Source: a bacterium (GTDB taxonomy: Bacteria; Desulfobacterota; Deferrisomatia; Deferrisomatales; BM512). From it: 5,618 nt of DNA. The position numbers and the translations under genes were made by a program. Under the pieces are notes generated by a model that saw only the letters and a program-made list of their open reading frames with translations, was not told the DNA's origin and searched no databases. Location of the stretch: NCBI GenBank assembly GCA_009724975.1, contig SRXB01000148.1, positions 1-5,618 on the forward strand, read 5' to 3'. The number at the start of each line of letters is the position of its first letter. Within the stretch, counting starts at the first letter, position 1. Shown piece after piece: positions 1 through 4,694 of the stretch.

Positions 1-1
1 C

Positions 2-277
2 GCCCTCGACTACGCCACCTCGCTGGGCGAGAAGAGCACACTCGGGCTGGGCGCGTCTGCAGGCTACATGGCCTACCGCGACGGAAGCGTCTACGTGGAT
101 TCCTCCGGCGACGGCTTTAAGGGGATAAGCGACGTGAACATAAAAGCCTCGATCTCGACCCCGCTGGCCGAGGCGCTTACCCTTGGCGCAACCGCGAACT
201 ACACCATCGTACCCGACGGCGACATCAACTCCGACAACGAGTTCTGGACCCTAACCTCGCTCACCTACGCATTCTAA
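2..277 (+). CDS. C-terminal part of an outer-membrane beta-barrel protein (5' end outside window)
   Basis: An open frame enters from the left edge and encodes 91 residues before a TAA stop. The residues alternate polar and hydrophobic in stretches typical of amphipathic beta-strands (for example TLGLGASAGYMAYRDG, then VNIKASIST, then LTLGATANYTIVPDG), separated by short turns rich in D, G, S and N. The protein ends TSLTYAF: a terminal phenylalanine with aromatic or hydrophobic residues at every second position before it. This is the C-terminal signal known to be read by the BAM complex when beta-barrels are inserted in the outer membrane. The start, signal peptide and most of the barrel lie outside the window, so the specific family and any transport role cannot be named. 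An internal ATG at 68 is within the barrel repeat pattern and is not the gene start. Two terminator-like hairpins follow, so this is probably the last gene of its transcript. Confidence 0.8.
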   Translation, partial: ALDYATSLGEKSTLGLGASAGYMAYRDGSVYVDSSGDGFKGISDVNIKASISTPLAEALTLGATANYTIVPDGDINSDNEFWTLTSLTYAF

Positions 278-290
278 GGAGCCTCCAGTA

Positions 291-354
291 CGGCCCGCGC
301 CCGAAAAGCCTTCCGACACAAAGGCTCCTCCTTAGAGGGACCGGGCCGATTTTT
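291..354 (+). terminator. Possible weak terminator or 3' mRNA structure after the beta-barrel gene
   Basis: CGGCCCG (291-297) is complementary to CGGGCCG (342-348), with a nested AGCCTT (307-312)/AAGGCT (321-326) inside and five T from 350. GGAGCC (278-283) can alternatively pair with GGCTCC (323-328). The stems are interrupted, so this is a weaker terminator candidate than the hairpin just after it; it could instead be a 3'-end stabilising structure. Confidence 0.35.
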
Positions 355-363
355 AAAGCAAAA

Positions 364-392
364 GGGCTGCCTTTTACGGCAGCCCTTTTTTT
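364..392 (+). terminator. Intrinsic terminator of the beta-barrel gene
   Basis: A perfect 8-bp stem GGGCTGCC (364-371)/GGCAGCCC (378-385) with a 6-base loop is followed by seven T (386-392). The left side is preceded by four A, which extends the stem and makes a reverse-direction function possible. It ends the plus-strand transcript 87 bases after the beta-barrel stop codon. Confidence 0.88.
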
Positions 393-560
393 AGCCTCAA
401 AATAACGGCGGCTTTTCGCGTTGCGGTTTCAATCCCTGTTGCCGCAACAAAAAATCATCGGAAAATAATGGTCATGCAATTTTGCAATGCCGGTTGACTG
501 CCAGAATTCACGCCAATTTGTCAAATTCCGGCAGGGAGCTGATAGGGCAAATTGGGGATG
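393..560. other. Non-coding intergenic stretch with several inverted repeats
   Basis: From the beta-barrel stop (277) to the tRNA-Thr gene (607) no convincing gene is seen on either strand. Beyond the terminators, this part holds GTTGCGG (420-426)/CCGCAAC (442-448); a 10-of-11 stem CTGCCAGAATT (498-508)/AATTCCGGCAG (524-534); and CCAATTTG (513-520)/CAAATTGG (548-555), whose left arm lies in the loop of the previous stem. No promoter consensus was convincing. It may be spacer, an old repeat element or a small-RNA region; the sequence alone does not decide. Confidence 0.5.
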
Positions 561-598
561 AAAAGAAAAAGGGGCTAGGCTAAATCGCCTAACCCCTT
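561..598 (-). terminator. Intrinsic terminator of the tRNA unit
   Basis: Read on the minus strand, AAGGGGTTAGGC pairs with GCCTAGCCCCTT (12 bp, six-base loop) and is followed by TTTCTTTT. One position is a G-U pair in the minus-strand RNA but would be a C-A mismatch in plus-strand RNA, which indicates that the hairpin serves minus-strand transcripts. It starts 8 bases after the tRNA-Thr CCA end. Confidence 0.85.
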
Positions 599-606
599 GT
601 TTTTAC

Positions 607-682
<76 letters not shown>

Positions 683-693
683 TCTCAAGGTCG

Positions 694-719
694 AAAGCCC
701 CCGCAGGCGCGGGGGCTTT
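694..719. terminator. Perfect GC-rich hairpin between the two tRNAs (attenuator, terminator or processing signal)
   Basis: An 11-bp perfect inverted repeat, AAAGCCCCCGC (694-704)/GCGGGGGCTTT (709-719), with a 4-base loop. In the direction of tRNA transcription (minus) the only T residues are the three closing the stem, followed by CGACC, so termination would be inefficient. In the plus direction the tail is richer in T (ATTTGTTTT), but no plus-strand gene ends here. A partial attenuator or RNA-processing landmark between the tRNAs is the likeliest reading. Confidence 0.6.
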
Positions 720-727
720 ATTTGTTT

Positions 728-803
728 TGGTGGAGCTGATCGGGATCGAACCGACGACCTCCTCGTTGCGAACGAGGCGCTCTCCCAGCTGAGCTACAGC
801 CCC
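728..803 (-). tRNA. tRNA-Ala, anticodon CGC
   Basis: The minus strand gives a 76-nt cloverleaf: acceptor GGGGCTG/CAGCTCC, D arm GCTC/GAGC, anticodon stem CCTCG/CGAGG around TTCGCAA, variable loop AGGTC, T arm GTCGG/CCGAT around TTCGATC, then ACCA. The anticodon CGC reads GCG (alanine). The acceptor contains the G3-U70 wobble pair, the known identity determinant for alanyl-tRNA synthetase, which confirms the assignment independently of the anticodon. It is first in the minus-strand tRNA pair, 53 bases after the thrC stop. Confidence 0.97.
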
Positions 804-817
804 GATTAGGAGCGCAG

Positions 818-846
818 AAGATAGCACAGCGCCCGCCGCCATGCAA
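818..846 (-). promoter_or_regulatory. Candidate sigma70-type promoter of the tRNA pair
   Basis: On the minus strand, TTGCAT (846-841) and TATCTT (823-818) are separated by exactly 17 bases, and the -10 lies 14 bases before the mature tRNA-Ala 5' end. The boxes match consensus at 3 of 6 and 4 of 6. The stretch after the -10 (CTGCGCTCC) is GC-rich, as known for stable-RNA promoters under stringent control. The placement is good but the matches are moderate. Confidence 0.5.
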
Positions 847-856
847 GGGGATAGGA

Positions 857-2272
857 TTATGTTTTGATGCGCTTTCTCAAATGCAGGTGGCCCGCTATGG
901 CCTCGGCGCTGGCGGAAAGCCCAACCGGCTGGTTGACCAGTTCCTCTTTGCTTGTCACACCGAAGCCGCTTTCAAGTTTTCCGGCGAAGTAATCGTCCTG
1001 GAAACCGGCGAATTTGAGCTGGTGGCTGGTGGAATCGCAGACGAAGCGGCCCGTGGCGGGGATTTTCTTTTCCGAAAGGGCGCGCCTGAGCCCCGCTATC
1101 GCCTCGCCGCCCTGGGTGCAGACAACGTGGCCGTGGCGATTTCCAAAGAGCATGGAATCCATTATCTCCTGCTCGGTCACGGTTACGGCCTTGAAGCGTT
1201 CCTTGAAGTAGTTCTCCACAAGTCCCCTCACCTTAGGGAAGCTCACGGGGTTTCCTATCATCGCCGCCTGCGCGACTGAGGGGGTCACGCTCATGGGCTT
1301 GTATTCGCCAGTTTCGCGCCAGGTGGAGACGGGGTTGGCGTGGTGGCTCTGGACGCCGAGGATGAGGGGCAGGCCGTCGATGATTCCAAGGCGCGAAAGG
1401 TCCAAAAAACCCTCCATAATCGCCGTGACGTTGCCCGCGTTGCCGATGGGGACGGCCACGGTGACGTCCGCCGTCTTCCAACCCATCTGCTGGGCGACCT
1501 CGAAGGCAAAGGATTTTTGCCCAGAAATGCGCACCGGATTTTTTGAGTTCAGGAGGAAAACGTCATAGTTCTCGGCAAGCTCCTCGACTATTTTCATGCA
1601 ATCGTCGAAGACGCCGGGAACCTCTATCACAGTCGCGCCGCTGCCAAGGGGCTGGCCGAGCTGCTGCGGGGTTACCTTGCCTTTGGGCAGGAGCACCACC
1701 GACTTCACCGCGGTTTTGGGTAGGTAGGAAAGATAGAGGGCCGCCGCCGCCGAGGTGTCGCCCGTGGAGGCGCAAATGCCCAAAACACCTTTGGTTTCGT
1801 GGTTTTTTATGTAATTGTTAAGGAAGGATATGGCGCTGGCCATACCACGGTCTTTAAAAGATGCGCTGGGGTTTTGCCCGTCGTTCTTGACGAAAAACTC
1901 CACCCCCATCCACTCCTCCATCTCGCCGTTGGCCTTTATGAGAGGAGTGTGGCCCTCGCCGAGGTAGATGATGTCGGAGAGCGGCACGTGGGGCAAAATC
2001 AACTCGTGAAAGAGGAAGATTCCCTTGAGCCCGGCGACGTCCAGCGACCTGCGAAGGTCGAAGACCCGCCTCCACTCCTCGCCGCTTCGGCTTTTTAGCG
2101 CCTCGAAGTTCTTGTCGACGATGCGAAGGAGGCTCTTGCACTTGGGGCAGGTGTAAAGAAGGCTCTCAAGGCCGAAGCTCTGGGCGCACGAGACGCACTC
2201 GTAGCGCACATCCGGCGCGTGAGCGGGCAAAAGGTCTATTCCGGTAAGGCTCTTCAGATTTTCGGGGGTCAA
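857..2272 (-). CDS. thrC: Threonine synthase with N-terminal zinc ribbon
   Basis: A 471-residue PLP enzyme of fold type II, expected to convert O-phospho-L-homoserine plus water to L-threonine and phosphate, the last step of threonine synthesis, in the cytoplasm. Residues 24-45 form a zinc ribbon with C26-x2-C29 and C42-x2-C45, found in many bacterial and archaeal threonine synthases. LGEGHTPL (104-111) is the usual entry to the catalytic domain. NPSASFKDRG (134-143) holds the PLP lysine K140; ASTGDTSAA (168-176) is the substrate loop; GNAGN (277-281) is the PLP phosphate-binding loop. The start is TTG: an AGGAG lies 8 bases before it, the upstream frame is closed by TGA at 2317-2315, and the first in-frame ATG would remove the zinc ribbon. 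It is divergent from the hydrolase gene at 2420. No clear terminator separates its TAA stop from the downstream tRNA-Ala, so read-through into the tRNAs is possible. Confidence 0.96.
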   Translation of the reverse strand: MTPENLKSLTGIDLLPAHAPDVRYECVSCAQSFGLESLLYTCPKCKSLLRIVDKNFEALKSRSGEEWRRVFDLRRSLDVAGLKGIFLFHELILPHVPLSDIIYLGEGHTPLIKANGEMEEWMGVEFFVKNDGQNPSASFKDRGMASAISFLNNYIKNHETKGVLGICASTGDTSAAAALYLSYLPKTAVKSVVLLPKGKVTPQQLGQPLGSGATVIEVPGVFDDCMKIVEELAENYDVFLLNSKNPVRISGQKSFAFEVAQQMGWKTADVTVAVPIGNAGNVTAIMEGFLDLSRLGIIDGLPLILGVQSHHANPVSTWRETGEYKPMSVTPSVAQAAMIGNPVSFPKVRGLVENYFKERFKAVTVTEQEIMDSMLFGNRHGHVVCTQGGEAIAGLRRALSEKKIPATGRFVCDSTSHQLKFAGFQDDYFAGKLESGFGVTSKEELVNQPVGLSASAEAIAGHLHLRKRIKT

Positions 2273-2280
2273 TTTCTCAA

Positions 2281-2285
2281 CTCCT
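2281..2285 (-). promoter_or_regulatory. Shine-Dalgarno that fixes the TTG start of thrC
   Basis: AGGAG on the minus strand, with 8 bases between it and the TTG at 2272-2270. It is the only well-placed ribosome site that yields the whole zinc ribbon. Another TTG overlapping at 2280-2278 is out of frame. Confidence 0.8.
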
Positions 2286-2311
2286 GGGATGGGAATATTA
2301 AAAACGCGGCT

Positions 2312-2340
2312 ATTTCATTTCATTAAAAAAAAATGGTCAA
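2312..2340 (-). promoter_or_regulatory. Candidate sigma70-type promoter of thrC
   Basis: On the minus strand, TTGACC (2340-2335, 5 of 6 matches) and TGAAAT (2317-2312, 4 of 6) are 17 bases apart. The spacer contains a run of nine T. The transcript would begin near 2305, leaving a leader of about 30 bases with the AGGAG. No attenuator-like leader peptide rich in Thr or Ile codons is seen. Confidence 0.55.
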
Positions 2341-2419
2341 GGAAAATCCCCCCTGCTATCGTTAACAAAACCAAAAACCATTAAATCTTTTGGGCCACAG
2401 AGGCGAAAAGGGATAAACG

Positions 2420-3106
2420 ATGCTTAAAATCACCTTCAACGGCCACGCAAACTTCCACTTCACCGACGGCAGGAGCCACCTACTCATCGACCCTTGGTTC
2501 ACCGGCAACCCCTCGGCCAAGGGACGCCCCTTCGACTACGACCAGATAGACCTCATTTTGCTGACCCACGGCCACCGCGACCACCTTGGCGACGCGATAG
2601 ATATCTCCAAAAAATACCAGGCACCAATAGCCGCTCCCTTCGAACTTGCCATGTTCTGCCAGCGGCGCGGGGCCAGCGTGGCCCAGATGAACCACGGCGG
2701 AAAGCTGGGCTTTGATTTTTGCACGGCCAAGATGGTCAACGCGGTCCACTCAAGCGCCTTCGTGGACAAGGGTGCCGAATACACCGGAAACCCCTGCGGC
2801 TACATAATTGAAATGGGCGGCAAAAAGGTCTATTTCACCGGCGACACCGCCCTCTTCGGCGACATGAAGCTCTACGGCGAACTTGAAAAGCCCGAGATAA
2901 TGATTCTGCCCATAGGAGGAGTCTTCACCATGGGACCGGAGGACGCGGCGCTGGCCGTGGGGATGGTGGCTCCGAAATTCGCCATACCGATGCACTTCGG
3001 CACCTTCGAGATACTGGAGCAGAGCGCCGATTCCTTCGCCAAAGCCCTCTTGGGCTCCAAAACCGAGGCGGTGGCCCTCGCGCCCGGGCAGTCGGCCACC
3101 TTCTGA
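2420..3106 (+). CDS. UPF0173-type metal-dependent hydrolase (metallo-beta-lactamase fold)
   Basis: A 228-residue protein matching in length and order of motifs the UPF0173 (YtkL-like) branch of the metallo-beta-lactamase superfamily. The sequence opens with ITFNGHANFHF and LIDPWFTGNP, typical of that branch. The metal ligands are visible: T49-H50-G-H52-R-D54-H55 (HxHxDH motif), H110 in NAVHSSA, D142 in YFTGDTALFG and H192 in IPMHFGTF. The set is complete for a two-metal site, so the enzyme should be active, but the substrate of this family is unknown and none can be inferred here. No signal peptide; cytoplasmic. The ATG is preceded by GGGA (2410-2413) with 6 bases between. It is divergent from thrC and followed by a possible terminator, so it is probably transcribed alone. 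Eight of its 14 isoleucines use ATA. Confidence 0.92.
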   Translation: MLKITFNGHANFHFTDGRSHLLIDPWFTGNPSAKGRPFDYDQIDLILLTHGHRDHLGDAIDISKKYQAPIAAPFELAMFCQRRGASVAQMNHGGKLGFDFCTAKMVNAVHSSAFVDKGAEYTGNPCGYIIEMGGKKVYFTGDTALFGDMKLYGELEKPEIMILPIGGVFTMGPEDAALAVGMVAPKFAIPMHFGTFEILEQSADSFAKALLGSKTEAVALAPGQSATF

Positions 3107-3112
3107 GCCCTT

Positions 3113-3137
3113 GGGGGTTGCCTTGCTCCCCCTTTTT
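3113..3137 (+). terminator. Possible intrinsic terminator after the hydrolase gene
   Basis: GGGGG (3113-3117) and CCCCC (3128-3132) form a 5-bp stem over a 10-base loop, followed directly by five T. It begins 7 bases after the stop codon. The stem is short but all G-C; position and tail fit a terminator. Confidence 0.55.
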
Positions 3138-3202
3138 GTAGATACTATTTCGCCTTGGTTAACGGCCCGCGAAAAGAGCGGGACCATTGATTCGGGAAGA
3201 AG

Positions 3203-3937
3203 ATGCGCCAGATAAGCCCCACAGCCGCAAGCCAGCTCGGAAGCAGGTTTTATGTCCGCGAGGTCGACCGCGCTGGCAGGCCGCACATACTCCTTCGGGT
3301 GCCGAGCCTCGCAAACGCCGCTCAGGCGGAGCTTGGCATTGAGCTGGCCGAAAAAGAACGCGCAATAATCTTCACCGTCCTCCTTTACGACATACCAACC
3401 GAACCCGTCACCTACGCCATGGCCCTTGAGCCGGAGCTAAAGGAAGATTCCAACTTCCTGCGCTCCCTCATAGATTCGGTCGTCTTCCACATGCACCCCT
3501 GCGAACTGGTCGGCGAAGGCTACGAGGTCGGCGAGGCGATAAGCCTGCGCCTTCCCCCCAACCTCCTTTTGCGCTTAAAGCACCTCTCTCTTAGCTGGGA
3601 CCTTCCCGCCAAAGCCGAGCCCTCGACCGACTCGGAAAATCTGGAGGAAAAAGAGCCGGCCAAAGACGATCTTTCTCAAAAACACCAGCCGGAAGCGGAA
3701 AAAGAAGAAGACCAGGACGACTGCCACGACCTTCGCACCGTGAAACCGGCGGCCCCTGGCGGCCCCGACCCGCGCGACACCGTAATAAAGAAGCTAAAAG
3801 AGCAGGTGCAGGGGTTAAGGCTTCAGGTAAAGGAAAAGGAAAAGCGCATTATTGAGCTAGAGGATGAGCTGGGGGCCATTAAAAGCGGCGGCAGGCAGTA
3901 TAAACTGGAAAAAAAGAGCTGGTGGAATCCTTTCTAA
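3203..3937 (+). CDS. Protein of unknown function with charged linker and C-terminal coiled coil
   Basis: I do not recognise this 244-residue protein. Three parts are visible. Residues 1-135 look globular, with mixed strands and helices, and include an HMHPCEL segment (96-102) whose two histidines and cysteine could, speculatively, bind metal. Residues 136-190 are a low-complexity linker rich in E, K, D and P. Residues 191-228 form a coiled coil with exact 3-4 spacing: I195, L198, V202, L205, V209, K212, I216, L219, L223, I226. The protein ends in KKSWWNPF. It has no signal peptide or membrane segment, so it is probably cytoplasmic and oligomeric. The ATG is the only start: the frame is closed by TGA at 3188-3190, and GGGAAG (3194-3199) provides a close ribosome site. 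Start, codon style and context agree with a real gene; it lies between the hydrolase and rpmB with no sign of operon linkage to either. A role in assembly or binding is only a guess. Confidence 0.82.
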   Translation: MRQISPTAASQLGSRFYVREVDRAGRPHILLRVPSLANAAQAELGIELAEKERAIIFTVLLYDIPTEPVTYAMALEPELKEDSNFLRSLIDSVVFHMHPCELVGEGYEVGEAISLRLPPNLLLRLKHLSLSWDLPAKAEPSTDSENLEEKEPAKDDLSQKHQPEAEKEEDQDDCHDLRTVKPAAPGGPDPRDTVIKKLKEQVQGLRLQVKEKEKRIIELEDELGAIKSGGRQYKLEKKSWWNPF

Positions 3938-3946
3938 CCATTTTAC

Positions 3947-3976
3947 TTGCAACGCCTTCGCCACTCGTGATACTAA
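3947..3976 (+). promoter_or_regulatory. Candidate promoter of rpmB (extended -10 type)
   Basis: TTGCAA (3947-3952) is followed after 18 bases by TACTAA (3971-3976), which has TG plus one base directly before it (3968-3970), the extended -10 arrangement. The transcript would start near 3983, about 40 bases before rpmB. The -10 hexamer is weak by itself (3 of 6). Confidence 0.4.
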
Positions 3977-4022
3977 GGCCCCTCCCAAGATTATGAATAT
4001 CCCACGATGAGGAGTTATAGAT

Positions 4023-4214
4023 ATGTCCAGAGTTTGTGAAATCTGCCAGAAGGGCCCCTCGGTCGGCAACAACGTCAGCCACGCCAACAACAAGACCAAG
4101 CGCGTCCTCAACCCCAACCTTCAGACCGTCCGCGCCAAAACCGACAAGGGCGCCCGCCGCATCCGCGTCTGCACACGTTGCATCCGCTCCGGCAAGGTCG
4201 AGAAGGCCGCGTAG
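4023..4214 (+). CDS. rpmB: 50S ribosomal protein bL28, zinc-binding form
   Basis: A 63-residue basic protein with the bL28 signature: VCEICQKGPSVGNNVSHANN at the N-terminus, then TKRVLNPNLQTVRA, then RIRVCTRCIRSGKV. It is a structural part of the large ribosomal subunit. Cysteines C5, C8, C50 and C53 form two CxxC pairs, so this is the zinc-containing (C+) version rather than the cysteine-free one. The length is normal for the family. A GAGGAG (4009-4014) lies 8 bases before the ATG, a strong site fitting a highly expressed gene. It has its own likely promoter upstream and a strong terminator 21 bases after the stop, so it appears monocistronic. Its frequent partner rpmG is not present in the window. 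Confidence 0.97.
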   Translation: MSRVCEICQKGPSVGNNVSHANNKTKRVLNPNLQTVRAKTDKGARRIRVCTRCIRSGKVEKAA

Positions 4215-4235
4215 CCTATTCGCCTTTAGGAAAAG

Positions 4236-4267
4236 GCCGGGTCCCGAAAGGGTCGCCGGCTTTTTTT
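4236..4267 (+). terminator. Intrinsic terminator of rpmB
   Basis: GCCGG (4236-4240) pairs with CCGGC (4256-4260); inside, CCC (4243-4245) pairs with GGG (4250-4252) over a GAAA tetraloop of the stable GNRA type. Seven T follow (4261-4267). Two small internal bulges are present. Strong terminator. Confidence 0.9.
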
Positions 4268-4330
4268 GCGCCTTCGCGCCGCCCCTGACAGCTCTTTTCC
4301 CATTTTAATTATTCATGATGCTGTATTTTT

Positions 4331-4339
4331 TGATATTAT
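4331..4339 (+). promoter_or_regulatory. Candidate extended -10 promoter of the membrane-protein/dehydratase unit
   Basis: TG-A-TATTAT: the hexamer TATTAT (4334-4339) matches TATAAT at 5 of 6, and TG stands one base before it. No good -35 is found 16-18 bases upstream, which is usual for extended -10 promoters. It lies in a markedly AT-rich stretch (about 4300-4350) after the rpmB terminator. The leader to the ATG at 4372 would be about 25 bases and carries AGGGAGG. Confidence 0.6.
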
Positions 4340-4371
4340 TGCATTGTAAGTTGCATTAGGGAGGCCATTAC

Positions 4372-4689
4372 ATGTTCGACAGCATTTCAAATTTTCTCTC
4401 TGGGGCCGACGCAAACGCAAACCTCAACCAGTTCAGCAACGACAACATCATAAACACCATCACCAGCCCTACCGGCCTTGGCATTTACATCGCCATAGCC
4501 GTTCTGATGGTCTACATGAAGCAGCGCATACTCTTTCTTCTCATGGTATGCGTAATGGGCGGCATCTTCATAACCCGCTATACCCTAACCGACACCGACG
4601 GCCCCAACGTCACCATGTTCGGCTTCATCGGCGCGACGGTCATCCTTGCCATCTACGTCATCTACACCGCCTTCATCAGGGAAGAATAG
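4372..4689 (+). CDS. Small three-helix membrane protein of unknown function
   Basis: I do not recognise this 105-residue protein. The first 34 residues are polar and rich in N, D and S with no signal-peptide character. Three hydrophobic segments follow: about 35-49 (GLGIYIAIAVLMVYM), 53-67 (ILFLLMVCVMGGIFI) and 82-102 (MFGFIGATVILAIYVIYTAFI). The short KQR between the first two makes a tight hairpin; a polar loop with TDTDGPN separates the second and third. The inner membrane is the expected location. The start is firm: AGGGAGG (4358-4364) is 7 bases before the ATG. Its stop is 5 bases before the TTG start of the dehydratase-like gene, so the two are almost certainly co-transcribed and perhaps translationally coupled. 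A link in function, such as membrane anchoring or transport for that enzyme, is inference from position only. Confidence 0.85.
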   Translation: MFDSISNFLSGADANANLNQFSNDNIINTITSPTGLGIYIAIAVLMVYMKQRILFLLMVCVMGGIFITRYTLTDTDGPNVTMFGFIGATVILAIYVIYTAFIREE

Positions 4690-4694
4690 CCCCT

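Noticed and set aside
420..448. CRISPR array
   Set aside because: Only one repeat-like unit; no second copy and no regular spacers within the window.
494..522. Promoter starting at TTGACT (494-499)
   Set aside because: No acceptable -10 box lies 16-18 bases downstream, and no plus-strand gene follows.
881..1279. A 132-residue plus-strand open frame
   Set aside because: It lies fully antisense to the catalytic C-terminal half of thrC, which has clear family motifs; the antisense peptide shows none.
2362..2387. Promoter for the hydrolase gene from TTAACA (2362-2367) and TAAATC (2382-2387)
   Set aside because: The spacing is only 14 bases, too short for a sigma70 promoter, and no better pair was found; the true promoter remains unassigned.
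2750..3286. A 178-residue minus-strand open frame
   Set aside because: It overlaps the metal-binding motifs of the hydrolase on the other strand and the start of the next gene; it has no recognisable domain, and GC-rich codon structure explains the open frame.
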